64,000 nt of DNA from Schistocerca nitens (GCF_023898315.1 NC_064616.1:535203102-535267101); one strand, 5' to 3'. Positions 42,770 through 55,586 are shown, counted from the first letter of the stretch. Notes: generated by a model from the sequence alone, not told the origin. Numbers and translations: made by a program.

Positions 42770-43490
42770 TTATATAACATACAGAACTTTCGAACTGCAG
42801 CTGGTGATGCTGACAGGAAACACGTTCGTCTAAAATGCCCAGAAAATTCTGGTGCAATCTTTTATACTAATAAAGTTTTTCATTCAATCGTACTACAGAC
42901 AGTTGCAGATCCTCATGGACAGTTCATTGTAATGGATGTCGGGGAATTTGGGAAGGAAAGGGATGATGCTAGATTTTATTCTTCTGGTGTATTTCGCTTG
43001 ATGCAAGAAGGGGATCTTAATACACCGACACTCTCTCTACTACCTAATACATCTGCTGTATCGCCTTTTGTATTCATTGGAGATTAGGCATACCCATCGT
43101 TGAGGCATTTTATCAGATATTATGGTCAATGTGTTTTAAATGCGTGGAATGAATATTTCAACAAAAGCTTTTCCAGACCATGACGATTAATAGAATGTGC
43201 TTTTGGAGTTATGCGCGGTTAAGTGGAGCATATTTTGGAACCCAAGAGATACTTCGCTTGAATTTGATGACAATATTTTGAAATGCATATCTCCTTCACT
43301 ACACTGTCATTGAACTACAAGGATCTCTGAGTGCCTGTGAGCAACACACAGCAGACATCGAGCGTTCTACGCAAGACATTTGCCATAGAGGACGAAACTT
43401 TAAGAGAGCCTCAAACGAAACCGTCCAAATGAGACAGTTTTTAAAGCTCTTTCTCCCAAAATAAAACACGATTTGCATGTACACTCAGCT
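42770..43490 (+). pseudogene. PIF/Harbinger transposase C-terminal half
   Basis: Plus strand: GDADRKHVRLKCPENSGAIF (first catalytic block, GAIDGKH; Asp kept, Gly changed to Arg). FHSIVLQTVADPHGQFIVMD and VGEFGKERDDARFYSS follow. Then FIGD-stop-AYPSLRHFIRYY (second Asp kept, next residue now a stop at 43085), FNKSFSRP and RLIECAFGVMRG (catalytic Glu region). Frame breaks follow each. A run of T at 42740-42755 precedes it. The N-terminal half is missing. GC-rich DNA at 43840-44095 may be the element's right end. Confidence 0.88.
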
Positions 43491-43595
43491 ATGCTACTTC
43501 AGTTTTACTATCGTCTCTCATTTTAAGACAATGAAATGAGATACAAGATTACCTAAACGCATAATGTACTTATAGTCTGTAATTCTGCTGCCACG

Positions 43596-43669
43596 CCGCT
43601 CGGGATTAGCCGAGCGGTCTACTGATGACCTTAGCAGATAAGTCCCGTAAGATTTCACACACAATTTTT
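43596..43669 (+). mobile_element. 74 bp internally deleted SINE, 13 bp duplication
   Basis: Head fragment cgctcgggattagccgagcg is joined directly to the tail ctgatgaccttagcagataa through cacacacaattttttt. The B-box and middle are missing. The perfect repeat ttctgctgccacg lies at 43583-43595 and 43670-43682. The tail resembles that of family 1 (gatgacc...agtcccata) with a different end. Confidence 0.88.
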
Positions 43670-43689
43670 TTCTGCTGCCACGTTATCCT

Positions 43690-44100
43690 ACAACTTGCCT
43701 AAAATGAATCAGTTGTGATGACAGCTGTTTGGGTGGTTCAAACAACAATGAAGAATGCCAACTACAGAACCAGCTGCTATCAAAAATTCCTCTGATAGCA
43801 TTTTCTCAGCAATACAACAAAAGAAACACAAGCGCCAGCAACATTATGGACGCTGCTACCCACAGCGACAGCCGAATGCTGCCGGCGCTGCACGGCCGCA
43901 GCCAGTGCCACTACCGCTCTGGTCGCCTCTCTCAGAAACGAACATGGTTGATTCGCTCGGCGCCGCTCTGCTTGCAGGGCCACTACAAGCACCCGCACTG
44001 CGCGACACTTGTTTGTTTCACCAGCGCTGCTCTGCTCGCAGCGCTACACTGTTCTGGTCATGCAGCGCCGCTCCACTTTAACTGCAGCATTACCTAGGCG
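43690..44100 (+). other. GC-rich stretch with unassigned frames
   Basis: Two overlapping forward frames of 122 and 108 codons (43729-44097, 43755-44081) lie in GC-rich DNA. Neither has a domain, and dual open frames in GC-rich DNA are expected by chance. It may be the right-hand subterminal DNA of the Harbinger at 42770. Confidence 0.4.
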
Positions 44101-44578
44101 TATTCGAATACCTTTGTCAGGTACCGATGACCACCGCCCTTACTTCCCGAAACTCGATTTACAGATCACGAAAAGCCCATGAGACAACGACAACTGACGT
44201 TAACACACTGGACAGAAACTATCCTGTTGCTATCAGCAGTTTCAGCTGCCTCCAGCTAACGTATCGCGGTCAAACTGTTTCTCTTTGAAGTGATTGTCAA
44301 TTTTATTCCGCGATTTAAATCTTTATTTATTCTTAAACTTCTGTGTAACACTCTATGAGAAATGTTCCTCACAGGACCCTCACATATGATTCGTTATATG
44401 TTTTTTCACCTAATGAGACGCAGCATGGTTTTTCACAGTTTTGGAGTTCTGTATTTCCCATAAGAGCCTGCAAGATGCTTTGAAAGGTGATAAACAGTCT
44501 TTAATTTTATAACTTAATCATTTGGAAGATGTGCTGAAACTTCAGCATTCGGATTGAAATAGCAGACACTTTTTTATA
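44101..44578. other. No gene recognised
   Basis: AT-rich spacer; nothing seen. Confidence 0.5.
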
Positions 44579-44939
44579 TATTTTTATTGACGCCAACACC
44601 CGTTTCAGGCTTTCACCTACGTTCAGTTGGCGTAATACGTATCTGAATCTTCAGTAAGTACATCGTTAACACATCGACAAGAAATTAGATGCTGCTGCTA
44701 ACCTGTGCTGGTACTCCACTTCGCGAGTCGTAACTTTACGATATATTGCTGATTAGGTGTACTTACTTTCTACTCGGTTTGCTTTTCCTCCCACGTCCGT
44801 TTTTACATATGTTTTATAAACACTCTTCCACTTCCATACTGCTCAAAAAACCGCGCAGTAATTTTGAAGATCAAATATGTATTACGCCAACTAATGATAG
44901 ATGAAAGTCCGAAACGCGAACTGACATACGTAAAAATAC
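44579..44939. repeat. Foldback repeat, 360 bp
   Basis: Arms 44579-44637 (tttttattgacgccaac ... gttggcgtaatac) and 44879-44939 (gtattacgccaactaatg ... cgtaaaaatac) are inverted copies separated by 240 bp of unrelated DNA. It ends at the target site of the SINE at 44951. Confidence 0.75.
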
Positions 44940-44950
44940 ATAACAATTGG

Positions 44951-45144
44951 CCGGCCGGAGCGGCCGAGCGGTTCTAGGCGCTACAGTCTGGAACCGCGCG
45001 AATGCTGCGGTCGCAGGTTCGAATCCTGCCTCGGGCATGGATGTGTGTGATGTCCTTAGGTTAGTTAGGTTTAATTAGTTCTAAGTTCTAGGGGACTGAT
45101 GACCACGGCAGTTAAGTCCCATAGTGCTCAGAGCCATTTGAACG
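44951..45144 (+). mobile_element. SINE family 1, 10 bp duplication
   Basis: Full copy (ccggccggagcggccgagcg ... gagccatttgaacg). The perfect repeat taacaattgg lies at 44941-44950 and 45145-45154. Confidence 0.94.
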
Positions 45145-45154
45145 TAACAATTGG

Positions 45155-47421
45155 CTGATTGCTGTATTTCTTAACATAATATAATTCACAGCCACTGAGC
45201 TCAACAACCAGTGAAATGGATAAATTATACCTGCTCCAGTGTAAGCTAGTAATGCTTTGGCCTGACTGCACCTAAGTGAATTTAACATTAAATGCATTAA
45301 ATAAACCGCAAATGACCTATGACTAACTCTCAGAACAATACATACAGTCTCTCTCACGCATCTTATGTGAGTAAGAAGTAGGAGTCGTCGTGCTGTTCAC
45401 ACTGCAGAAGTCGTCATAAGTATAGCTAGGGATCACGGCCATTACACGAAGAACGAACTGAGTTATTTACTGTAGAATCATCATTCATCATTAAGATAAA
45501 ACAAGATCAGAACTGTTAAAAACCAAACATCACAAAGTACATGCACACCATACCCAATTTCACATAAATAACATAAAAGTGATACCACGGTTACTTACCA
45601 CCGGATGGTCTTGGCAAGTGAACTCGTACATAGCCTGAAATTGAAGGAAAATTATTATTAGAAAGGTGTCGATAATGTGTCCATAATATACTGAGATCTA
45701 AGCAGACTGGATAATAGTTATATCTCCATCTTCCTTGCAACTAATTTTAAATTGAGAATCTACAAATTATTACTATGAGCACATTAGTACAGTTAAGTGA
45801 GTATGAAAAACTAGCAGACATTCATGCACGCAAAAGTAGTACTAGTCCTGAGGCAATTGCTCCAACTGCCGTCACTGTTTATGTCACTTCTACACTCGCT
45901 GTACTCACCCCGCCCCCCTCTCCCCACAAAGCACGTCACCCATCCACTCTCGTCTCCCTCCTCCCCCACCAATATCAATTTCTGTAAACATAACAGGAAA
46001 AAATTAAAGATTACAGAACCAGCCGATTTATGCTTAGTTAAGAATCCAAATTGTCAGAAAGAGCTAAATCTCCAGTTAGAAAATCAGTACTTCAGTTACA
46101 AATCGATTCTGCTAATTTAAAAAAGCGGCGCAAGTAAATTCAAATTTAAACTATGTTGCACCACATTAATATTTGTGTGGGATTTCTCAATCTGATTTAA
46201 AACGTCGGTAAGTCCTTGAAAATGGGAGCAGCTTAGTCAAACTCGTTTCATCATTTTTGCTTGGGGAAAACACAAGCTTTCTCAACATGTTTTTACGTAT
46301 TTCACTACCTCTCTTTCATATTATGAACTCTTGCACCTCAGGAGACGTTAAATTATACCCTAAATACGGCTAATCGGCTAATTTAAAAGCTCATTTAATT
46401 CTGTATGTTTACAGTTTCTTTGCAAATGTATCATTACTCGATACCTCACATGATGAAATCCTAATAACAATGTTTTTGACAGTTTCTAGTTTACTCCAAA
46501 CTTTACTCAGTTTCTCACCACTAACGTACTATTTTGTGTAGTATATAGGACATAAATATTAAGTACCACGCCAAGAAAAATTACTAAATGTATTGTTTTA
46601 TAGTCGCAATACATGAAACTATAATCATCTGCGTATGTATTTTTTTACGACTACGCATCCGTTCGGCGGAAGATCATGAGTTTAGTGTACGAACACTGCC
46701 ATCCTGCTGGAAAGTATGAGAGATTTTCATGATAGAAAAATTAATGGCTTCCATATTATGGAACCATTTACGAATGCTGTCAATGACACATGGCGTGCAA
46801 TTCGCAACTTAATGTGGCTGACAACTGCACTTCCAGCATCTTCGTACTCCACTTCCAGTAGCTCGCAATATTATTTCGATCAGTTGCCTTCACTCTAAAT
46901 GTTTTATTCAAACCAGCTACTGCATTCCCAAAATCACGACACAGACCTTGGTGACCTTTGAGAGACAGCGGTGAAATGATAAAATCATTACAGTAGCCAT
47001 AGCTGTGATAAGCGTTCTGTATCTCTGCATGAAAATAATTGTACAAGAATGCTAGTATCCTCTAGATCTTAATCTTTATCCTCACCACAGTCACAGTCCG
47101 CCATGTCAGGTTTATAGTGAATGATATGTTGACAGTAACTGTACGCTAAGTCCAACAACCTCCGCCCGCAATCCTGTATGACACTGTTGCAGTACACGAG
47201 GACAGACTTTTTTTAAAAGGAAGAGATACGACACAGTACCATGTGGAGCAATGGACGTTACGTAGAGCTTAGTTGAATATGTATTCAGACTTAGATGTGG
47301 ATTTCCTGTGTGTTTCCCAATGTTATGAGAGATATAATACTGAATCCCTTGACAGATCGTCTATTTTTTATACATTTAAACGTGGGATATCATTCCGAGT
47401 ATACAAATTAATACTTTCATG
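45155..47421. other. No gene recognised, 2.3 kb
   Basis: AT-rich. A pyrimidine-rich stretch (cccgcccccctctccccaca) lies near 45908. Short frames at 45775-46120 and 46716-47046 have no domain. Confidence 0.5.
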
Positions 47422-47429
47422 GTGATAAC

Positions 47430-49891
47430 TAGAGACCAGATTATATGCATTTGCTTAGTTGGCTCCTTTTCACCGGTTATTGCATATTTTAACTAAAGAC
47501 TAGTGACGATGCCTATTTTCGCTCTATGTTTAGAATATTTTAAAAATTTAGACGGGCGGTCTCTAGTTCGATCACATTTTGATGTCTCACAGACTGCCCG
47601 CGACCTAGAACTGCGTGCAATCGCTAACCGTGATGTCACTGCCTAGCGAAATCATTACAGCAGAGGAACAGGAACGGATAGACAGAGTAAATGCTCCCGC
47701 ACCCGCGCCTCCGGTTAATCCCCTCCGCTGTCATACAGTGCACGTCTGCAACAATTAAACTACGCAAGTGTTTAGTCGCACGTCCATTGTTTCAGTTTAG
47801 CTTTCCATTTACTTGTACACAGTTGAACGTGTTTACGACGTGTAGTGTGTAACGTGTTGTGCGCCATGCGGCCCGAAAAAAAGAAACGTCGTTTCGTGGA
47901 TAGATGACCATCCTGGAACATTTACATATGCCGGAATTGTTTTATATTGTCGAGTTTGTGAGAAAAACGTTTCGTGCAACAACAACAACAACAAAAAGTT
48001 TCAAGTAGACCAGCATGTGAAGATAAGTCTTAATATCGCAGGAATGCAGAAGAAAGGACCACGACAACAACTTCTGACAACAGCAAGTTGCAGTAGCAGC
48101 GATTTGTCCAAAGGTAACCAAAAAAGTCGGTTTAACACGGATCTATGTGAAGCATTCATTGCAAGCAATATTTCTCTTCACAAACTTACAAACCCTATCC
48201 TCAAAGGCGTCCTGCGCAAAAATTGCTTAAATTAAAATATACCAGATGAATCAACATTGCATAAAAATTACATACCGACAATTTACGTAAATGTTCTGGA
48301 AGAAATACGCAATGAACTCAAGGACAGCATTACATGGATTTCAGTTGACGAAACTGCAGACACTTGTGGCCGTTACATTGCAAATTTAATTGTTGGTACT
48401 TTAAAAGAAGAGCCTTCTTCTTCCCATTTAACGGCCTGCACAGAACTTTAAAAAGGATATCATTCTACGATCGCCAGATCTGTGAATATGGATATAAGAA
48501 AAATATTTCCAGTATCTTTTGCGAATGAAAGGGTGTTTGTGTTTATTTCAGATGCTGCTTCCAGTATGATCAAAGCAGCAAAAGATCTCCGAGTATTTTA
48601 TCCCTATTTTATTCATGTGACGTGCTTTGCTCATGGAGTACAGCGCCTTGCTGAAGCAGTACGTCCCACGTTTTTGAATGTAAGTAAACTGATTTCATCC
48701 ACAAAGGAAATGTTTCTAAAGGCTCCTGCTCGCATCAAGACCTACAAAGAAAAACTACCAAATGTGCCTAAACCTCCCGAACCAGTGGTAACTCGGTGGG
48801 GTACGTGGGTCGAAGCTGTGTTGTTTTACAATGAACATTTCGAGGCCATTGGAGGGGTAGTAAACGACATCGATAGTGCAGAGGCTGTAGCAGTTTGCCA
48901 GTGCAAGGAAGCTTTTAATGATTCCAATATTAAAAAAGACATCGCTGTGATTAGCACTCATTTTCCCCATATACCTGCAAATATTGAAAAACTTGAAACT
49001 CAAGGTTTGGCGTTGAATGAATTTATTCAGTTAAAAAATAAAATTATTCTAGTGAACTCATTGCCAGAGGTATTCCTAAGAAACCTTAAAGAAAAGTTTG
49101 AAAACATTTTCAACAATAATCCCCGGTGCCAAATTGATAGTTTTATTAATGGAACGGTGAACTTTTACAAAAAACAGTAAGTGCCAACATAACACCCAAA
49201 TTCAAATACTGCCCAGTTACCGCAGTTGATGTAGAACGGTCCTTCTCTGCTTATAAAATTGTTTTGAGAGATCGAAGACACAATCTTACTACCGAACATA
49301 TGGAATAGTACTTGGTCGTTTATGTTTACAACAGTAGAAAAATGTAAAATAAATTGTAAATAATGCTTTGGTCCAATAGTATTAATGGAAAGTTAATGCT
49401 GTTCAAAAATAAATTCATCATTCTTTGTTGTTTTTTAAATAAAATATTACGGAGTTTTTGAGGGTGCTCCTCTATGGCGCGATATTTCTCGAAGCTAGTC
49501 CTGTACATATTGATTGTTTCGCTGCAACTCCTTCATATCGTATCCGCTTGTTACCAACAACAATAGAAGGAACAATTCTTGAAACACGGTATGCGTCCCC
49601 ATTTTGCCAGTTTTTAGAAAATTATCCCAGAAATGCACCCTTCCTAACCTCTACCAGAAAGTATTCAGAACATTATATTAGCGTTCTAAATGCACCGATT
49701 TTTCGCGTGGCCGGTGCTCTTCCTAGTAACTGATATGCATAGGTTCTACTCTGAGATGATATGTACGCAGTAACTACCTTGTTTTTTTTTATTATTATTT
49801 GATCTTGCATGTTTTGACACTTTCCATGCACTTCTTAAACATTTTTCATGCATATTTTAAAGTTTTTAAGATGCATATAATCCGGTCTCTA
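47430..49891 (+). mobile_element. hAT transposon, complete ends, perfect 8 bp duplication
   Basis: TIRs tagagaccagattatatgca (47430) and the inverse tgcatataatccggtctcta (to 49891), one mismatch in 20. GTGATAAC lies on both sides (47422-47429, 49892-49899), the 8 bp duplication that defines hAT insertion. At 2462 bp it is a normal autonomous size, but its transposase is broken. Confidence 0.97.
47866..49340 (+). pseudogene. hAT transposase with CGGBP1/BED-like zinc finger
   Basis: Start ATG 47866 (MRPEKKKRRFVDR), frameshift near 47900, then one frame to 49180. That frame has a zinc-finger-like block (LYCRVCEKNVSC ... KFQVDQHVKI), a helical middle and SITWISVDETADTCGRYIAN with the first catalytic Asp. 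ERVFVFISDAASSMIKAA holds the second catalytic region, and HVTCFAHGVQRLAEAV and VVTRWGTWVEA follow. In-frame stops are at 48233 and 48449. After the stop at 49178 another frame gives KYCPVTAVDVERSFSAYKI and DRRHNLTTEHME at 49201-49310, the hAT C-terminal dimerisation domain. The N-terminal finger and overall order match hAT proteins related to CGGBP1. At least two stops, one start-proximal frameshift and one near the C-terminus kill it. Confidence 0.9.
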
Positions 49892-49899
49892 GTGATAAC

Positions 49900-51989
49900 A
49901 GAAGAACGTCACAACAAACTCCCTCTGAGCGTACCTTCCCTTATGGTGATGCAGTAAGGTCTCACTTGAACGTTTTTAAAAAATATGGGCGGTTATCGTG
50001 CTATCAGACTGAAATGTGGCAGCGCTATTTCATTCCAGAATGTAATTTTTGTGACAGCTTAAGATTAATAAAACTGGAATTTGTGTCTGACAATGTGCAG
50101 CTGAAATTGTGAGGTGATAACTGCAGTCCGCATCACAATTAGCCAATGGTTTGGATCACATTCACTTTTAAAGGCAGCGAAGCAGCGGAATTGTAAAATT
50201 CAGAGACGAACAAGGGAGCTATAGTCTGTGTGAAGGGAAAGGAAAACAGTTTGGTTGAGACAGATGTACGCGTCCATGTCCCTGAAGCCGGCACCATACA
50301 ACACAGTGCGTAAAGAATTGTAATATTTGGAAGGTAAGTGGACGTAATAAAATTTTTACGATGATAGATTCGAGAAGGAATAAGCATTCGTCACATACTG
50401 GGCAAGTGAAATTGTTCAGTTTGTGTTATCTAAAAAAACTGATGTATATGGCATCACGGACGTTAGAAAGTTAACTTAAAGTAGTATCAGCCCCTTGTTC
50501 ACACCAGATCGTGACGGGGATCGGCCGACAGCCGATTTATGTAACCAGTGTCCGTCGGATCTCAGAGGTGAAGTAAGCTGTGGTAGAAGTTCACTTGTGT
50601 TTGGTAAGTAAAATATGTCAAATCATGTAGGAAGTTACTTTAGATATTATGAACAAATGTTTAAATTGTATGGTAACATTTCGTCCAGGCTGAGATGTGG
50701 TTAGACAATAATTAATGCACCTTCGCTACTCCCCTGCGTCTTTTCTCCCTACTGTGAGAAGTGAGCATTTAACTCTCACGTGTGTGTTTAATTCTCCATG
50801 AGTTTTGCGAATTCTCAGAGGATGCGTTGGGAAGACGATTACTCTTAACTAATGGCTCCCGTGAAGACTCCTTATATTCTGGTGTTGATCAGAATTTACT
50901 TTGAGCTATATGTGAAACTTTAGTATACCAACATAATTGGAGAACAAAATAGAATCTGTTTGTACTAGACTAGTCTACTTCTTTATGGGGCTAACCAACG
51001 TCTTCACTTCCCTATGAGTTACCTCAAATTAAACTGATGTGCAACCAGAAGGAGCACAGAGTGGGACGAACTCGTGCAGTAAAAGATAGGTGAGTTTTGC
51101 AGGCCACTTTGTCGCTTAGCTCGTAGCCACTTCTACCGACCTAAGTGAGTGTGATCCATAGTGATCTTCGTTGGTAATTCCTCCGGTGTGTAGCCTCTTT
51201 CACTCCAAGTTTACTTCCATTTATCACTGACTCTTGCATTTTTCTAACTGAATTTATTCCATTTTATCATCATACAGGTTTTAATCTGGGCCGTTGGCAA
51301 AGTGGCAGAGTATTAAGAAAGCGATAAATTCCGTCTGTATTTTACTTTAAAGCTGATTAATTTCTGACCACTTTTGCTCCATTCTTCATGACTTAACTAT
51401 GCGGAGTTGCTTTTTAACTTAACATGATACTGCTGGTAACATACATCCCTGACCCTATACCCTTGGCTTGTTGGTATTATTGCCTGCTCCCGATAAATCT
51501 ACTCAGAAACTTGCATTAATTAACATTGTATGCAAGAACGAATGCGCATACGCCTCTGTACCAACGGAAAAGTCCTTTTTTCCCTTTTTTTTGCTACGCC
51601 GGTAAGTCAAGGAGAACAAATTCTGCTATACGACAGCGCTGTCAACAACTAGATGGTAGAATGCACTTTTCTCATATTTTAAAAGACTTCTTTTAGGCAT
51701 GTAAAACACACAGCAAATTTTCAAGCGTACCTTCTTATGTAAGGGATCCTTTACTTAGAAAAATTGATTTGTGTGTCTTTAATCCTGCTGTTAATACTCT
51801 GTGAGTGCTAGGAGGCTTATGCTGTCGAGTAATTACGAAATGTACACCTACAAATACTCATTCACTGGGCATCCTCAGCTTCCTATTCAGCGATGTATTT
51901 CACGACACATTTCAGTGCAGAAGTCACTGGAGTGTGCCAGTGACTCAGTTTCCTTGTCTAAAAATACTGCAGTAAATGTAGGTGAGGTG
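49900..51989. other. No gene recognised, 2.1 kb
   Basis: AT-rich spacer; no domain, TIR or SINE seen. Confidence 0.55.
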
Positions 51990-52000
51990 CACAAGCTTTA

Positions 52001-52194
52001 GCCGGCCGGTGTGGCCGAGCGGTTCTAGGCGCTTCAGTCCGGAACCGCGCTGCTGCTACGGTCGCAGGTTCGAATCCTGCCTCGGGCATGGATGTATGGG
52101 ATGTCCTTAGGTTAGTTCGGTTTAAGTAGTTCTAAGTTCTAGGGGACTGATGACCTCAGATTTTAAGTCCCATAGTGCTCAGAGCCATTTGAAC
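52001..52194 (+). mobile_element. SINE family 1, 11 bp duplication
   Basis: Full copy. The perfect repeat cacaagcttta lies at 51990-52000 and 52195-52205. Confidence 0.95.
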
Positions 52195-52205
52195 CACAAG
52201 CTTTA

Positions 52206-53610
52206 AATACAAAAGAGGTGATGGATAGGGTGGAATTGCATTCAGCATACTGTTTCCCACTGGAGAGACTTCTTAGCGAAAGGCTGGTTACGACAGCTTA
52301 GTACGGCTCAAGAATGAGGCTAAGGCGCAGACTTTTGTGATCACTGAACCTCTGGACAGTTAAAGAATTTCTGTGCTAGAAAAACATATTGTTTTGCAAA
52401 GCTAACGCCTCGCTGAAAAACATAACGGGCACGCTACTCTCATGCAGGTGTGCAACCACCCTGCACCCCCTTTAGGCCACGCAAGTGATAGCCTCACAGA
52501 GATACGCTGAGAGTCGTCATCCTTGCGCCGAAGGGGAACTCCGCAGGGAGTGCAAGACCGTGAGAACATTTGCGAGACACATGGCTTGGGCGAGTCCAAA
52601 ACAGCTGGCCACAAGTAACTGACTTTGAAGGGTTTGGAGATAGCTCAGCCCAATCGCACAGGAGGCACCATCTACTGGCAGGCAACGATACGACGCCAGC
52701 CAATAAGCTGAGATTATGATAGTTCGGCGCAGTGGAAGCACAAGAGGGAGTCAATGTGGACCAAGAATGTCGAGCAATGGAGTGTTAGATTACTCCGTAC
52801 CGTGGCAATCTCGAAACATGTCACAGTTACGACACACCCCCGTAGTACACCACAGTCAGTATCCAACAGGAAAGACCTGGTGTTCACTTGCACTTCATGT
52901 TGATCAAATTCCATCATCATTTCAGTCTAAGCTGGATTTCTATCTATTTTCACGAGAATTCCCCGTCGTTTTCGTTTCTAATGCAAGTAACTCAACTCTG
53001 AATCTGATGCTACTATTGCAGTCTCTGTTCAGTGGTAACTCGAGTCCTGACTCTGCTGCCAACTAGTCATTCTTATGACCACTCTCATTCAGTTCAGTTC
53101 CGATTCCTTTGGCGACACTTCTGCAAAATCTGCTCCATTCTTAACTCCACTACATTCCACCATATGCTAATTCCAGTTCCTTCACTTCAGAGGCGAGATT
53201 CCGACCCTCAACTAAAGTTCCATCTTGATGTCAAAGTACGAGTTAATAACTGCCTCAATTAATTGTAAGCCTACCAGCCGGCTACCTGAGTGGCAAGGAA
53301 TCCCGGCCAAGTAGCACCTGCCGACAGATAACGGTCTTCATCTACTTTAGTCCCTCACATGGTCGAAAGCGTTCAGCTGCCGACAGCCGTCAGCCATTCA
53401 CCAAGCGCCGATCGATCGGCCAGATAGAAGTGAGACAGCAGCCCATCACCCGCGCCGCTGCACGTCGCCGCCCGCTACTCGGAAATTATCCGCTGTTGGC
53501 AGCCGATACAAGATATAGTTGGGATCAAACTGCCAAGCTAACTCGCCAGAGAGCCCATAGCGTCCCACAAACGCCTTCATTCTGCCGTATCAGCGATGTC
53601 AAAGCGCCCT
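52206..53610. other. No gene recognised
   Basis: Overlapping short frames on both strands near 52402-52920 and 52716-53262 have no domain. From 53270 it is GC-richer. Confidence 0.5.
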
Positions 53611-53621
53611 GACATTCAACA

Positions 53622-53819
53622 AATGGTTCAAATGGCTCTGAGCACTATGGGACTTAACTTCTGAGATCATCAGTCCCCTAGAACTTAGAACTACTTAAAC
53701 CTAACTAACCTAAGGACATCACACACATCCATTCCCGAGGCAGGATTCGAACCTGCGACTGTAGTGGTCGCGCGGTTCCAGACTGTAGCGCCTAGAACCG
53801 TTCGGCCACACCGGCCGGC
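53622..53819 (-). mobile_element. SINE family 1, minus strand, 11 bp duplication
   Basis: Full reverse copy. The perfect repeat gacattcaaca lies at 53611-53621 and 53820-53830. Confidence 0.95.
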
Positions 53820-53830
53820 GACATTCAACA

Positions 53831-54330
53831 CCTTTTATGCATTTTATAATACTCCTTGCTTTACTAAATGTTTGATATTACTATCCCTCTTCACCTCTTA
53901 GTTATTCAGATGTATTATTCCCCATATCCCTGACTAGAAGTCTTATTTGAACGAAAAGGTGACATTTGGTTATATTAATGACGATCAAGCCTGGCGCCCA
54001 GAAAAAAAGGAAATTCATCAGTGATTCCCTACTTTCTGTGAAATTCTGATTTGCCTCAATGCACTGCATGGTACGACCCTAGCACCATTATCATATTAGA
54101 GTACTACAGACTCATTCAACACGTAGAGAGCCTTGAATTAGAAGCTATCATCAGAATACTATACGCCTGTACGTGAATGGCAGATACATACGTGACTAAA
54201 TATACAAATAATAAGAAGCTGATAGCCAACATTCCGCACAGTCTATCGAAATGCTATAAAACTTTCCCTGGTTGATTTCACTGAAAAGAAACTTCATACT
54301 ACGCACCAGAACATGCACTACCTGCCAGGC
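53831..54330. other. No gene recognised
   Basis: AT-rich spacer before the Tc1 left end. Confidence 0.5.
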
Positions 54331-54332
54331 TG

Positions 54333-55498
54333 GACAAAATATATGGCAACAGCAAACAGCTCACAACCATGCCTAATACGGTGTAGGTCACCCGGTGACA
54401 TTCAAAACAGTTTAGAGTCGTCCCGAAATCGATAAATATAGGCTCTGTACGGGTTTCAAGGCCATCTTGTACCATACTTCCTGCGAAACAGAGGCAAGAT
54501 CAGATAACGATAATGGCGGTGCATTGCGATAATGCACTCTTCTCTCCGAAGTAGTCCACAAAAGTTCAATAATATTGAAATATGATGACTGTGGTGATCA
54601 GGGAAGATGCGACTAGTACTGAGACCGTTTCGTCTTGGAACATCAAAATTGGGGAACAAACTTTGAACCATGGGATGAACCTGATCAGCCAATGATGTCA
54701 CACAATCCTTGGCAGTAATGCATTGAAGTGTAACCATGGGACATATGGAAGTACCGCAATGTGGCTGCCCAAATCATCAAAGAGTCCCCGCAATGTTTCA
54801 CTCTTACAATGTAAACCCGGCCAAAAGTTGGAAACTGCAAGGGACACGACTCATCCCACCAAATTACATTCTTCCACTGCTCCACAGTCCAGGTTTTATA
54901 ACTTCGACGCCACGTTTCCTTGTTATGGGCATTTGCATCACTGATGAGTGCTTTTGGATCTCTGGCCTGCCCTGCATTTGCCTTCTTATGGAGATCTCTT
55001 CGTATTGTTTCCGTGCTAACTGGGTTACCGACTGCGGCAATCAGTTCTGCAGTGACATTTGTAGTTATTTTCACCTTAATTTTCTTCATAATTCTCTTCA
55101 ATGACCGTCCGTCACGATCACTCGACACACACTTTCGTCTGCGATGTGACTTTCTGGATTATGTTCTTTCGCTTTCACCGTATGCGATATAATTGTCGGA
55201 TACGGTGCCGCTTGAAACACCAAACACTTCAGCTACCTTGGTTACGGATGCACCCAACATAGGAGCACCAAAAATTTGACCACGTTTGAACTCATTTGGT
55301 TCCAGCATAATGCAGTCACCATTACACAGAACAGTGTTCAGACCATGATTGACGCTTGCAACAAATTGAGGATATTGCACGGGTGTCGTTCGTGGTCAAA
55401 CGCAACAGAGCAACTGGCAGGCTTCGGCTAGCATCTGTATTTATGTCTAAGCATCTATTTCTCGTGGTATTCCCATATTATTTTCCCATCCCTGTACT
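54333..55498 (-). mobile_element. Tc1-like transposon, minus strand, degraded
   Basis: Probable TIRs are ctggacaaaatatatggcaa (54333) and, on minus from 55498, gggatgggaaaataatatgggaa-like sequence. They are similar but degenerate. It holds a Tc1-type transposase on minus in three main pieces. Confidence 0.7.
54370..55330 (-). pseudogene. Tc1-like transposase, minus strand
   Basis: From the right on minus: EFKRGQIFGAPMLGASVTKVA and AEVFGVSSGTVSD (helix-turn-helix; 55159-55330). After a frame change come SSDRDGRSLKRIMKKIKVKI, TAELIAAVGNPVSTETIRRD, TWTVEQWKNVIWWDESC with the first catalytic Asp, and DSLMIWAAT (54685-55128). Then DQVHPMVQSLFPNFD and FQDETVS, where the second Asp is in a damaged DDNAP block (54456-54737). 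The third block (PDLN..E) is not readable. It is inactive. Confidence 0.85.
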
Positions 55499-55586
55499 TC
55501 TATGTAACATCTCACCATTAGATGTACTTAATGAATGGTGGTGAGTGTACGAGATTCTACTGCCGGCTGCATATTCACTAGTATCT

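Noticed and set aside
43729-44097. 122-codon forward frame
   Set aside because: A second forward frame overlaps it almost fully; Harbinger subterminal DNA is the simpler reading.
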